51,940 bases of DNA from GCA-2718035 sp964435285 (lineage in GTDB: Bacteria > Bacteroidota > Bacteroidia > Flavobacteriales > TMED113), in the NCBI GenBank assembly GCA_964435285.1, contig CAYSYA010000011.1, forward strand, positions 1 to 51,940. The letters run 5' to 3'. This document shows, piece after piece, positions 17,423 through 25,981 of this stretch; position 1 is the stretch's first letter; each line of letters begins with the position of its first letter. The notes beneath the pieces were generated by a model. That model ran no database searches. It was given only the letters and a program-made list of their open reading frames with translations, and was not told where the DNA came from. Both the position numbers and the translations under genes were made by a program.

Positions 17423-17473
17423 AATTTGTTATTTAGAATGATTCAAAATTACAAAAATATTATTTAGAATCAA
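17423..17473 (-). promoter_or_regulatory. Iron-operon promoter: -33 TTG, 19-bp spacer, -7 TAATTTTG
   Basis: On the minus strand the -33 TTG is at 17471-17473 and the -7 TAATTTTG at 17444-17451, separated by 19 bp, a very good Bacteroidota promoter upstream of the DUF4856 start at 17413. The 29 bases 17423-17451 recur with one mismatch upstream of the PD40 gene at 41983-42011. Confidence 0.65.
17432..17448. promoter_or_regulatory. Fur-like box TTTAGAAT-G-ATTCAAAA
   Basis: A 17-bp imperfect palindrome with 8-1-8 symmetry overlapping the -7 element and the expected start of transcription. Its core (GAATnATTC) is the heart of known Fur boxes. A second half-site TTTAGAAT lies at 17463-17470, within an 11-base direct repeat TTATTTAGAAT (17429-17439, 17460-17470). 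Iron repression is inferred from the operon content. Confidence 0.5.
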
Positions 17474-17502
17474 TATAAATAATGAAAAAAATTATTAAAA
17501 TA

Positions 17503-19629
17503 TTATTTTAATTTTAAAACCTTCTCTACAGAACCATCATTATAAATAATAAATTGTGGTTTATTGTAAGATAATTCTTTGGAGTTTCTACCTAAAATAT
17601 CCGTAACCAAAACAATCTTCTTAGAGAAATTAAACTCACTAGTAGAACTGTTACATCCAGAATTCCAATAAGGATTCCATGGGCTACCTAGCCAATAATC
17701 ATCTGACGGATCATTTCCAACCCAAACACCATCGCAATCAGATTGATTTATATAGGAAGGTTGATTAGTAATAATATCATAGCAATACGGTACTTGACAG
17801 TCTCCACAATCATCAATTAAACCGCATGTTCCATTATCTATAGTAGCATTAACATCATAATTACAAGCATTCTCATCAGTGCATCCATAGATATTGACTG
17901 GCTCCTCTACACCATCACAAGAACAAGGACAAATATCAAAAATTAATAATCCACCAAAATCAGTCATTGGAGAACCATTCCAACTACATGATTCATATTC
18001 AGAATAATTATAACTATCAAATAAGAAGTCTATTAAAGATGGACAATCATTTATGAAAAAAGAACCAAAATTTTCTTCAATTACAGCATCATTATCAACT
18101 AAATCATCACAAGGAGAGTCTAATTCATCACATATACCATCACCATCTTCATCATTTAAACAATTCCCATCACAATCATAGTATTCTTCTGCATAAACAC
18201 AAGAACCGTCATCAAATACAGAAGCATCATTATAATTACAAGCTAATTCATCAATGCAGCCAGCGAAATAACCACATAATTCTCCAAAATAATAGCTTGA
18301 TTCAGTGGAATATGTAGCAAAATCTGAAATACTTTCACTTGTTAACCATTCATTTAAATTTCCTCCTGTACCAATCCAAGATAAACTCCATGTTAAGTTA
18401 CCATCAACCTCAGCAGAAATACATTCATTTTCAAGCTCAGTTGGAAAACACGATGAAATTTCTCCTGAACCATCAGAAAGTGTAGCGGAATACAGTTCCT
18501 CAACAGGGTATACAGAAACACTGAAAGTAGATTTTCCTAATGATGTATAATTTAAAGTCATTAAGGTTTCATTGTCTGAACAACCTCCATTTTCAGAGGA
18601 GTAAAAAGCAAAAGTACCAGGGCTAATTCCTGTTGAAAATGAATTAATAACTTCATTATTTTCATCAAAAACATAAACTTCTCCGTAAGAGAAAAAATCA
18701 GTGGAACTAGCATAAAATAAATTATCAGAGCTTTCAATAATTTCGTAAAAGTTTAAATTAATACCCTCTTCTACACCAACAGTTTCCATATTTACATAAT
18801 CATATTTATGTACAGTACTTCCCTGCGAAACTTGATAATTAAGAAAATCACCTCTTAAAGCCGAGGTACCACATCCAGTAGAAAGATCAGCCAAGTCTTC
18901 AGTGACAACTTCATTGTTAATTAAATTTATTCTTGAAACAGAGCTTCCTGACCAATTTTTATTATTTACAGTTAATAAGTAATCCCCCTTAAGGACCATA
19001 TTATCTGGGTTAGTTCCATTTTCACCTAAATCAAACTCATTTGTGTAAGTAAGATTGTTAGCATCAATAACACCCACTAAACCTTTTTCATTATTCCACT
19101 CAAATCCATTGTTAATTGCAACAAAAACTTGATCATCTTTCGAAACTAAATTTTGAGTTGACCAAGCAGGTCCATTTTCAGTATCAAATTGAGCAACAAA
19201 AGAAAAATCATCTTTATTGTATACAAGAAGGTAAGAATCAAAAACAACTGGAGACCATGTATCGTAGTCATAATCTCCTCTAGAAATGAATAAATTATTG
19301 TTATGAATTAATAAGTTTCTAGCACCTTGAACTTCAATTTCATTTAATAATTCAAAAGAACCAATTTGATATTTTAAAATTTTATTGTCAGCAGCAACAT
19401 ACAAAATATCCCCATCAACTATCATGTCAGATGCAAATCTTACCCCATCAATAATCACAACTTCTTCGTAAATTTCAGTTGAAGGAAAGTAGACACCAAT
19501 TGAAACTGGCTCAATAATTTCTTGATTGGTGAAGTCATAATAACCCTCGTTGAGTATGATTAAGTTATCACTAGTTTGTGAAGTAATAAATAATGTTGAA
19601 ATAAAAAATGTAAGTAAAGTTTTTTTCAT
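17503..19629 (-). CDS. Secreted beta-propeller protein with Cys-rich repeats and T9SS-type tail
   Basis: A 708-residue exported protein. Residues about 20-370 form a YncE/DUF5074-like propeller (repeated motifs such as SDMIVDGDILYVAADNKILK and ARNLLIHNNNLFISRG). Later come cysteine-rich calcium-type repeats common in marine Flavobacteriales, GCIDELACNYNDASVFDDGS and GCTDENACNYDVNATIDNGT, with an acidic DEDGDGICDE stretch between. The end (TDILGRNSKEL, then YNDGSVEKVLKLK) is the same variant C-terminal tail as in the esterase at 9768. A TATGTTTG -7-like element lies at 19647-19654. A surface adhesive or binding role is possible; no enzyme motif is seen. Confidence 0.78.
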   Translation of the reverse strand: MKKTLLTFFISTLFITSQTSDNLIILNEGYYDFTNQEIIEPVSIGVYFPSTEIYEEVVIIDGVRFASDMIVDGDILYVAADNKILKYQIGSFELLNEIEVQGARNLLIHNNNLFISRGDYDYDTWSPVVFDSYLLVYNKDDFSFVAQFDTENGPAWSTQNLVSKDDQVFVAINNGFEWNNEKGLVGVIDANNLTYTNEFDLGENGTNPDNMVLKGDYLLTVNNKNWSGSSVSRINLINNEVVTEDLADLSTGCGTSALRGDFLNYQVSQGSTVHKYDYVNMETVGVEEGINLNFYEIIESSDNLFYASSTDFFSYGEVYVFDENNEVINSFSTGISPGTFAFYSSENGGCSDNETLMTLNYTSLGKSTFSVSVYPVEELYSATLSDGSGEISSCFPTELENECISAEVDGNLTWSLSWIGTGGNLNEWLTSESISDFATYSTESSYYFGELCGYFAGCIDELACNYNDASVFDDGSCVYAEEYYDCDGNCLNDEDGDGICDELDSPCDDLVDNDAVIEENFGSFFINDCPSLIDFLFDSYNYSEYESCSWNGSPMTDFGGLLIFDICPCSCDGVEEPVNIYGCTDENACNYDVNATIDNGTCGLIDDCGDCQVPYCYDIITNQPSYINQSDCDGVWVGNDPSDDYWLGSPWNPYWNSGCNSSTSEFNFSKKIVLVTDILGRNSKELSYNKPQFIIYNDGSVEKVLKLK

Positions 19630-19646
19630 GTTTTAAATATTTTTAT

Positions 19647-19654
19647 CAAACATA
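19647..19654 (-). promoter_or_regulatory. Candidate -7 element TATGTTTG
   Basis: Matches TAnnTTTG on the minus strand, 18 bases upstream of the beta-propeller start. No -33 TTG at the usual distance was found. Confidence 0.35.
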
Positions 19655-19756
19655 TAAATTTTATAAATGAAAAAAATAATTTAATATGTATAAGTAGTAA
19701 AATGTATAACTTTATTTGTTATATTTTATGCAATAGTTATGCAAGAAAGTGATGAT

Positions 19757-20455
19757 TTATACTTTTTTTAATGACTTGATATAAAAAAATAAGACCATTG
19801 ATAGCATCAAAAAATTATATATAAAGTCTTCAATAGGAATGTTTAAAAATCTAATTCCGAGATTATATAAATCATTATACCAAACTACTGGCTCAGAAGT
19901 AAAACTACCGGTTAAAAAGCCATTAATCAAAACAAAAGGAATAAAAGTAACCAGATAAGCACGATAAATTTTAAATAGAGTAGAAGGCTTTAACAAGTAT
20001 AAGAAATAGGTAAAAAAAGTAGCCAGTGAAAAACAAATAGCGGTGTAAGTTTTATCATGAAAAATAAAAGACAATACTAATAGAAGGACTGATTTAATAA
20101 ATAAAAAATTATTTATATAATCATGTTTTTTTGAAACAGGAAAAAAATAATTTAATACTTCATAAATAAATACACATGCGAATGGAACGATAATAAAAAA
20201 CAACCACTCCTCTAAGGGCAAAAATAAAAATGAAGGTATATTTAGTATAAACTTATGATTAAAACCCCAAATCCCTTTATGTGTAAAAATTATATCCCAT
20301 GGAATAAATAAACACATCATAAAAAAAATACCTTTAAACAAACTTTTCCATTTAGTATAGTATTTAATTCTTCTCTCAAAACTTTGTAAAAGGGGGTACG
20401 AAAGAGTAAATAACAAAAGAATTAAATAAAAGAAATTGTTTTCTAAAAAATCCAT
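19757..20455 (-). CDS. crtYcd: Lycopene cyclase, fused CrtYc-CrtYd type
   Basis: A 232-residue integral membrane protein with about seven hydrophobic segments. Two lycopene-cyclase domains are seen in tandem: the first with WDIIFTHKGIWGFN and LPLEEWLFFI (the PxEE motif), the second with RFLNIPIEDFIYNF. This is the heterodimeric-type cyclase (CrtYc/CrtYd) fused in one chain, as is usual in Bacteroidota. It would close beta-ionone rings on lycopene in the inner membrane. The start is three bases after the cruF stop, so it is the last gene of the crtD-cruF-crtYcd set. Confidence 0.88.
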   Translation of the reverse strand: MDFLENNFFYLILLLFTLSYPLLQSFERRIKYYTKWKSLFKGIFFMMCLFIPWDIIFTHKGIWGFNHKFILNIPSFLFLPLEEWLFFIIVPFACVFIYEVLNYFFPVSKKHDYINNFLFIKSVLLLVLSFIFHDKTYTAICFSLATFFTYFLYLLKPSTLFKIYRAYLVTFIPFVLINGFLTGSFTSEPVVWYNDLYNLGIRFLNIPIEDFIYNFLMLSMVLFFYIKSLKKV

Positions 20456-20458
20456 ATA

Positions 20459-21091
20459 CTAAACAACTATAATATTTAAATATGTAAAAAATATTAATTG
20501 GGCTAAAAATAAAGAAATGGCAATACTTTTTGAAATTTCGTATTTTTTTAATGAAATAATTATTTGCATAACAAAAGCTACTAAAAACCACATTAAATAA
20601 TTACTAAAAGGAACATAACCTAAGCCCCAAGACCACCAATCAAAAGTAATTGCAACGGGTTCAATTAATAAATCTAACAAAACCATTAACAAAGATGAAA
20701 GTAAAACTTGTATTACATTATTTTTTAAAAAATAATTCACAATTCCTCTAGATGCATATACTAAAATAAACCAATTCAAACCTATTACTAAAGGAACATT
20801 AAATATCTTGAGACCTAAACCATCACCGTATATATAATCACCAAATAAAAAACCACTATAAACTCCTAACACCTCAATAAAAAAACCTAATAAAAATATT
20901 AGAGCAGTTAATTGAAAAAACTTTTTGGTGTAATTTTTATAGATAAAAATTAAAATAAATGTAAATAATAAGTGATAAGGAGTAAGGAATAAAAAAACGT
21001 CTTGAGATGACTGAAATGATAAACCTAACATTCCAATTAGATGAAATATCAACAATAAACTAACTATTATATTTTTTTTTAATAATTTCAT
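20459..21091 (-). CDS. cruF: CruF-like carotenoid 1',2'-hydratase (DUF422)
   Basis: A 210-residue polytopic membrane protein of the CruF/bisanhydrobacterioruberin-hydratase family. Diagnostic pieces are FFIEVLGVYSGFLFGDYIYG, VPLVIGLNWFILVYASRGI, and LLDLLIEPVAITFDWWSW with NYLMWF near the end. In marine flavobacteria CruF hydrates the open end of gamma-carotene-type molecules on the way to saproxanthin- or myxol-like carotenoids. The start codon abuts the stop of the desaturase gene, consistent with the usual CruF-CrtD pairing. Confidence 0.87.
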   Translation of the reverse strand: MKLLKKNIIVSLLLIFHLIGMLGLSFQSSQDVFLFLTPYHLLFTFILIFIYKNYTKKFFQLTALIFLLGFFIEVLGVYSGFLFGDYIYGDGLGLKIFNVPLVIGLNWFILVYASRGIVNYFLKNNVIQVLLSSLLMVLLDLLIEPVAITFDWWSWGLGYVPFSNYLMWFLVAFVMQIIISLKKYEISKSIAISLFLAQLIFFTYLNIIVV

Positions 21092-22552
21092 TTAGCTAAC
21101 AATTTCATCTATTATTTTAGCAGAATTTAAGGCAAGTGGTATCCCTCCCCCAGGGTGAACACTACCACCACAAAAATATAAATCTTTTATTTTACTTGAA
21201 TAATTAGCATGTCTAAAAAAAGCAGAAGATTTTGAATTAGATGAATTCCCATATAAAGATCCTAAATATGAACCTGTTTTATTTTCAATTCTAATAGGGT
21301 CTAAATATTCTTCAAAGACTATTAATTTTTCTAAATCAACTTCAAAATGATTGTTTATTTTATGAATTATATTTTTTCGAGCGATAGAAATTAAAGATTT
21401 CCAATCTTGATTTTGATTGTGAGGTACATTAATCATTACAAACCAATTCTCATGACCTTTAGGGGCATCATCAGCTTTATACTTAGACGTAATATTAATA
21501 TAAACTGTCGGATCATCTGGGACTGTTTTTTCGTTGAAGATTTGATTAAATTCATTTTTGTAATCAGAGGAAAACAAAATATTATGAAGGTCTAAAGATT
21601 TAAACAATTTTGAAATACCCCAATAAAAAATCAAAGCTGAAGATGACCTCTCTTGATTTAAAATTCGAATCGGTTTTTTCTTCACATCAAGTAAATTCTT
21701 ATAAACAAAATGAATATCAACATTAGAAATCACTAAATCAGAATTATACAATTTACCATTTACCTCAACTCCTATTGCTTTATTATTTTTTAAATTTATT
21801 TTATCTACTTTACTATTGAGATGAAATTTTACATTTCTTTCTAAACAGATTTTGTATAAAACATCAACAATTGACCTCATACCCTTTTTAGGAAAAAAAG
21901 CTCCTTGATTAAATTCTAAATGAGAAATAATATTTAAAATACCTGGAGCCTTGTAGGGATTAGAGCCGTTATATGTTGCAAATCTGTTAAACAGTTGAGT
22001 CAGTTTCTTATTTTTTAAACTATTTTCATTGACTTTATTCATAGTGGTAAAAATGTTTAAAAATGGAATTTTCAAAAAGGATAAGAAAGTTTTAAATGAT
22101 AAATAAGTTGATAATTTGTGTAATGACTTTTCAATAAAAATAGATTTAGTAGAATTATATATAAATTTATTTTTCTTGAGAAAGGATTTTAATTTTTTAG
22201 GATCAACTCCGGTTTTTTTACTTGCTTCAAAAACAAATCTATCAACATCAGAGTAACCATGAATTATAGTTTTATCGTCAAAAAAATACCGGCAACTCTC
22301 TTTTAATCTAGAATATTTAAAATAATTTTGAGGATTTTTCTCAGATAATCTTATAAGATCATCAATCAACTCAGGCATAGTGAATAATGAAGGGCCTGTA
22401 TCAAATCTGAATCCGTTTTTTTTTATTTCTGATATTTTACCTCCTACATGATTATTGGACTCAAAAACCTCAACCTCATAACCCCTTACAGAAAACCTAA
22501 TTGCAGAAGAAAGACCTGCGACACCTGATCCTATTATAATTACCTTTTTCAT
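21092..22552 (-). CDS. crtD: Carotenoid 3,4-desaturase (CrtD-like, CrtI superfamily)
   Basis: A 486-residue FAD-dependent desaturase. The N-terminal dinucleotide motif is IIIGSGVAGLSSA with GGKISE after it; the middle has LFNRFATYNGSNPYKAPGIL and FFPKKGMRSIVDVLY; the C-terminal FAD motif is YFCGGSVHPGGGIPLALNSA. It belongs to the CrtI/CrtD group. The FRFDTGPSLFTMPELIDDL segment and the RFATYNG block fit the 1-hydroxycarotenoid 3,4-desaturase branch better than phytoene desaturase, and the adjacent cruF supports CrtD. CrtI remains the alternative. crtB, crtE and crtZ are not in the window. Confidence 0.82.
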   Translation of the reverse strand: MKKVIIIGSGVAGLSSAIRFSVRGYEVEVFESNNHVGGKISEIKKNGFRFDTGPSLFTMPELIDDLIRLSEKNPQNYFKYSRLKESCRYFFDDKTIIHGYSDVDRFVFEASKKTGVDPKKLKSFLKKNKFIYNSTKSIFIEKSLHKLSTYLSFKTFLSFLKIPFLNIFTTMNKVNENSLKNKKLTQLFNRFATYNGSNPYKAPGILNIISHLEFNQGAFFPKKGMRSIVDVLYKICLERNVKFHLNSKVDKINLKNNKAIGVEVNGKLYNSDLVISNVDIHFVYKNLLDVKKKPIRILNQERSSSALIFYWGISKLFKSLDLHNILFSSDYKNEFNQIFNEKTVPDDPTVYINITSKYKADDAPKGHENWFVMINVPHNQNQDWKSLISIARKNIIHKINNHFEVDLEKLIVFEEYLDPIRIENKTGSYLGSLYGNSSNSKSSAFFRHANYSSKIKDLYFCGGSVHPGGGIPLALNSAKIIDEIVS

Positions 22553-22621
22553 AAAAAACTAAAGTAATTATAATTAAAATTAATAAGTAGAAAAGACCCA
22601 AATATTTTACTTAAAAACTAA

Positions 22622-23818
22622 TTAGAATCCTAGCCTGCTAAAAAACTTTGTAATTCCTGAAACGAATTGTTCTGGCATATCATTTATCATTGATGAAAAA
22701 GTTAATTGATCATTAACACCAATTGCAATTGCAATAGAAATAAATAAACCAATCATAGCAAAAGAAAAATCTTTAAAGATTAATTTCACACTTTTTAAAG
22801 TACTATTTTCACCTGTTTTAGTTAAAGCCATACCTAATTCTCTACCACCTAATAAACCAATAAAAACCCATGTAGTACTCATTGGAACTTGAGAGTATAA
22901 TTTAAAATAGAAAAGAATTATACAATACACAAAATCAACACAAGTTGCAAATCTAACATCGCTAACAATTGATTTTTCAGTAACTATTCTTTGAATACGA
23001 CCACCTTTGTAATACAGTAGAAGGCCTAATCCAATAAACAAAACACCAGCGAATACCGAATATTGCAAAAAACTTAAACTTCTTGGAAGAAAAACTGCAA
23101 TATTTGCTGCATCTTGCATTAACCAAACTGACCATAGAGTACCAGTAGTAATCCATTGTGCAATTGTCCACTTAAATGAAGCCTTTCCAGTAAAATATTT
23201 TTTAGCAAGTTTAGCAATTGCAGAAAAAACAATTAAACCTAAGAAAAAAGCTAATATATAACCTGACATACTTTTAGCAAGAACCTTACCCACTGCAGCA
23301 GGAGAAGCAGCAAATGAAGTCAATAAAATAAAAGTGGTTGAAACAGGCATTCTTAATCTAGTAAGAATAAGTAAAAATATAGGAGCTGCTATTTGTAGAA
23401 AATGAAAACTTTGAGGAGCTTGTTCAAAACCCTTTGCCAATAAACGCCCGTGACTTACATCACCATCAGCTATACCATCACCGATAGGGTTTCCGGCAGC
23501 ATCAAAAGCACCGACAAAGTCAGAAAACAACCAACTATAAGTGTGTGTTGCCAAAAAAACACCACCAATAAAAATCCATAAAACCCACCATTTTTTATCT
23601 TGATTAGAAGCAATAAAAGTACCTAAAGTTTGAATACTATCGTTTGCAACAGCGGCATAAGCTGCGAACATAAAGCCAACCCACATTGCTAATTGAGGGT
23701 ATGGAGAAACAAACATTGCTAACAAAAAAGCAAAAGCAATAAAAGCTAAAAATGATCTTTCAGACTTCTGTACATATAATTGTACAGGGTAACTGAATTT
23801 TGAGAAAAATTTTTTCAT
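22622..23818 (-). CDS. PiT-family inorganic phosphate transporter-like protein
   Basis: A 398-residue membrane protein with about ten hydrophobic segments. It shows the two half-repeats of phosphate permeases: NDSIQTLGTFIAS near the N-terminus and MQDAANIAVFLPRSL with VPMSTTWVFIGLLGGRELG in the second half. SxxxxVPxSTT-type turns (RMPVSTTFILLTSF and VPMSTTWVF) are also typical. It should move phosphate with a cation across the inner membrane. The phosphate-selective porin gene upstream and the 11-bp direct-repeat array at 24001-24041 support phosphate as substrate and starvation control. Confidence 0.83.
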   Translation of the reverse strand: MKKFFSKFSYPVQLYVQKSERSFLAFIAFAFLLAMFVSPYPQLAMWVGFMFAAYAAVANDSIQTLGTFIASNQDKKWWVLWIFIGGVFLATHTYSWLFSDFVGAFDAAGNPIGDGIADGDVSHGRLLAKGFEQAPQSFHFLQIAAPIFLLILTRLRMPVSTTFILLTSFAASPAAVGKVLAKSMSGYILAFFLGLIVFSAIAKLAKKYFTGKASFKWTIAQWITTGTLWSVWLMQDAANIAVFLPRSLSFLQYSVFAGVLFIGLGLLLYYKGGRIQRIVTEKSIVSDVRFATCVDFVYCIILFYFKLYSQVPMSTTWVFIGLLGGRELGMALTKTGENSTLKSVKLIFKDFSFAMIGLFISIAIAIGVNDQLTFSSMINDMPEQFVSGITKFFSRLGF

Positions 23819-23887
23819 ATTTATAAAGGGGTTTGAATAAAATTATCTTTCTAAAAAAAAATGTGATAAAGTATATGCTATAAGTAA

Positions 23888-23968
23888 TTATACTATTGTA
23901 GAAATAAAAGCTAAAGCCATTATTGCTACGTATAAAAAAGTACTTATTTCTATTTTTCTAGTTTCCAT
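23888..23968 (-). CDS. Putative 26-residue membrane peptide
   Basis: A short open frame, ATG at 23968 to TAA at 23888. The translation starts METRKIEIST and continues as one hydrophobic helix (FLYVAIMALAFISTIV) running to the end. A charged N-terminus followed by a single helix is the layout of many real small membrane proteins. It lies alone between the phosphate porin and the PiT-like transporter, just downstream of the 11-bp repeat array, in a 217-bp gap otherwise empty of genes. Protein-level evidence is lacking, so it is tentative. Confidence 0.4.
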   Translation of the reverse strand: METRKIEISTFLYVAIMALAFISTIV

Positions 23969-24000
23969 ATTTTTAATTTTTTATAAAATTATATTTATAA

Positions 24001-24041
24001 TGTTAATCGAATGTTTTTTAAATGTTAAATAATTGTTAAAA
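24001..24041. promoter_or_regulatory. Pho-box-like array, four 11-bp direct repeats
   Basis: TGTT begins at 24001, 24012, 24023 and 24034, an exact 11-bp period. Read on the minus (coding) strand the units are TTTAACA, TTTAACA, AAAAACA and ATTAACA with 4-bp spacers, ignoring a few flanking bases. It lies upstream of the small peptide and the PiT-like gene. PhoB-type regulators bind tandem 11-bp repeats, and the same heptamer pair recurs upstream of the porin. Confidence 0.55.
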
Positions 24042-25187
24042 ATCTATTTGCATTCTACATTGAAATGTATTTTCTGTAGTCTCTACACCATGATCATCAA
24101 AAGTTCCCATCACATAGTTAAACATCAATCTAGTACATGGATTTAAATACCAATTAAGACCAACAGTTATATCATTAAGAGTTCCTGCATGAGCTTCAGA
24201 TAAGTCCATTGATGAGTATCTAGCAGCTATTTCAAAAGCACCTAAACCCTCGCCTTCTTTCATATTCTTATTAGGCTTGACTCTATCAAATCCAGCCAAA
24301 GAGTTTTTATATTTTCTCTTCTCACCAGTTAAAAAATAACTTACTTGACCATAATAGCCTGAAAAACTATAATCTTCCATAGCTTCTACACTATTCATAA
24401 CATACTCTCCTTGAACAGAAAAAGAACCCATTACAAAAGCCATTTCCGCTCCCATTAAGTTCATTCCACTCACATCTTCCAAATCCATATCTAATAATTT
24501 AGTTCCTAGATGATTTTCTGCTCTACTTGAAACAGAGTAGGTGTCATCTGAACTAGATCTACTGCTAAACGCTGCCCCTAAATGAAGTAAGTTATTATCA
24601 TTATTTATTGGTAGAAAAGTTATTCTTGTAGTAATATTTCTGACATCTTCAATATTAACGTCATCACCAGAGGAAGCCTCTCTAAATAAACCAGCCTGAA
24701 TTGACAACTTATCATCTAAAAAAGAATCATGAAGCATTAAACCAACATTTCTTTCTGGTGAAAATGCAATTGGAAGAGCTCTTTCCATGAAAGTAATATA
24801 TTTACTACTTGTTAGAGCTTCTAAGCGAAAAGGCTCTTTAAAATGACCTACTTTAACATTAACAAAATAAGGTAAAGAAGTTTCCATATAAACATCTTTA
24901 ATCGAAACATCACCTCCAGCAAAATCTAGTTGAAGTTTATATTTAACATTATCATAGACTTTTCCAGAGTTAAAAAAACGAATTCTTCTAAATTCAGTTC
25001 CCGAAAAAGTTTCATCTCCATTATTCCAAATGGCATAATCCGACATAATTCTTCCTCCAAATTTTAAACTATGCATTCCATCAGAGCTAGAAAGTTTATA
25101 ACCATTACCCCACTTCGTTGTAAAATCTTGAGAATTACCAATTGATAATATTAGTAATGAAATAGTAAAAAGTAATATTTTTTTCAT
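24036..25187 (-). CDS. Phosphate-selective porin, OprO/OprP-like
   Basis: A 383-residue outer-membrane porin with signal peptide (to about residue 19) and a barrel ending TFQCRMQIDF. Family features are LKFGGRIMSDYAIWN, FRRIRFFNSGKVYDNVKYKL, the KVGHFKEPFRLEALTSSKYI segment and ALPIAFSPERNVGLML. OprO/P porins admit phosphate or polyphosphate across the outer membrane and are usually induced by phosphate starvation. The PiT-like transporter gene follows downstream, and a pair of 11-bp-spaced TGTTAAAT repeats lies upstream (25256-25274), consistent with Pho control. Confidence 0.88.
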   Translation of the reverse strand: MKKILLFTISLLILSIGNSQDFTTKWGNGYKLSSSDGMHSLKFGGRIMSDYAIWNNGDETFSGTEFRRIRFFNSGKVYDNVKYKLQLDFAGGDVSIKDVYMETSLPYFVNVKVGHFKEPFRLEALTSSKYITFMERALPIAFSPERNVGLMLHDSFLDDKLSIQAGLFREASSGDDVNIEDVRNITTRITFLPINNDNNLLHLGAAFSSRSSSDDTYSVSSRAENHLGTKLLDMDLEDVSGMNLMGAEMAFVMGSFSVQGEYVMNSVEAMEDYSFSGYYGQVSYFLTGEKRKYKNSLAGFDRVKPNKNMKEGEGLGAFEIAARYSSMDLSEAHAGTLNDITVGLNWYLNPCTRLMFNYVMGTFDDHGVETTENTFQCRMQIDF

Positions 25188-25255
25188 GGTATAATTATTA
25201 AAAATTTAATTTTATTCAAATTAAGTACCTTAACTTTAATTAAAAGTAAACTTTA

Positions 25256-25274
25256 TGTTAAATCATTGTTAAAT
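25256..25274. promoter_or_regulatory. Pho-box-like direct repeat TGTTAAAT-nnn-TGTTAAAT
   Basis: Two perfect 8-bp copies at 25256-25263 and 25267-25274, spaced 11 bp start to start, 69 bases upstream of the porin start. Two weaker repeats at the same period (25245 and 25234) extend toward the porin, and a TTAATTTG -7-like element follows at 25214-25221. The site also sits at the start of the divergent DUF4197 gene. Confidence 0.5.
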
Positions 25275-25973
25275 ATGAAAATCAATTTTTTTTTAATCTT
25301 ATTGACTCCCCTATTTTGCTTTACTCAAATAGATATTTCTAAAATATCAAAAAAATTGAACCCTAACTCTAAAACATCTAAAAAAGAAATATCAAAAGGT
25401 TTGACTGAAGCATTGAGTCAAGGATGTAATTATGCAGTTAATGAAGCATCAAAAGAAAATGGATTTAATAAGAACGAATTAATTAGAATTCCATTTCCAA
25501 AAGAAGCTAAAAAAATAAAAAAAACATTAGCTGATATTGGCTTTAAAAAATCCATTCAAGAATTCGAAATAAAAATGAACGAAGCAGCTGAGAATGCTTC
25601 CAAAGAAGCACTAAATATTTTAATCACTGAGGTGAAAAAAATAAAATTTAATGATGCGAAAGAAATATTAAAGGGGGAAGATAATGCCGCAACTAAATAT
25701 TTAGAGAAAAAAAGCTATGACTCATTGTTTTCTAAATTTACCCCAATCGTAAAAAGATCAATGGCGAAAGTTGAAGTATATAAATATTGGAACCCACTAA
25801 TTAAAAAATATAATTCAATACCATTATCCAAAAAAATAAATCCAGATCTAGAAGAGTATATAACATCTAAAACCATTCAGAGTTTATTTAAATTGATTGA
25901 AATTGAGGAAAAAGAAATTAGAACAAACCCAAAAAAAAGAATTTCTGAAATATTAAAAAAAGTATTTAAATAA
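25275..25973 (+). CDS. DUF4197 family protein
   Basis: A 232-residue predicted periplasmic protein with signal peptide MKINFFLILLTPLFCFTQ. The body is helical and matches DUF4197: KGLTEALSQGCNYAVNEAS, a segment with IPFPKEAKKIKKTLADIG, and EILKGEDNAATKYLEKKSYDSL. The role of the family is unknown. The start at 25275 is preferred over an in-frame TTG nine bases upstream because the ATG gives a normal signal peptide. It is convergent with the small membrane protein gene (eight bases between them) and divergent from the phosphate porin. Confidence 0.85.
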   Translation: MKINFFLILLTPLFCFTQIDISKISKKLNPNSKTSKKEISKGLTEALSQGCNYAVNEASKENGFNKNELIRIPFPKEAKKIKKTLADIGFKKSIQEFEIKMNEAAENASKEALNILITEVKKIKFNDAKEILKGEDNAATKYLEKKSYDSLFSKFTPIVKRSMAKVEVYKYWNPLIKKYNSIPLSKKINPDLEEYITSKTIQSLFKLIEIEEKEIRTNPKKRISEILKKVFK

Positions 25974-25981
25974 CTTAAGTG

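Noticed and set aside
18305..18550. An 81-residue plus-strand frame within the beta-propeller gene.
   Set aside because: Opposite-strand shadow; no signal, domain or start context.
20376..20591. A 71-residue minus-strand frame spanning the cruF/crtYcd junction.
   Set aside because: It overlaps two well-supported genes in another frame and shows no family features.
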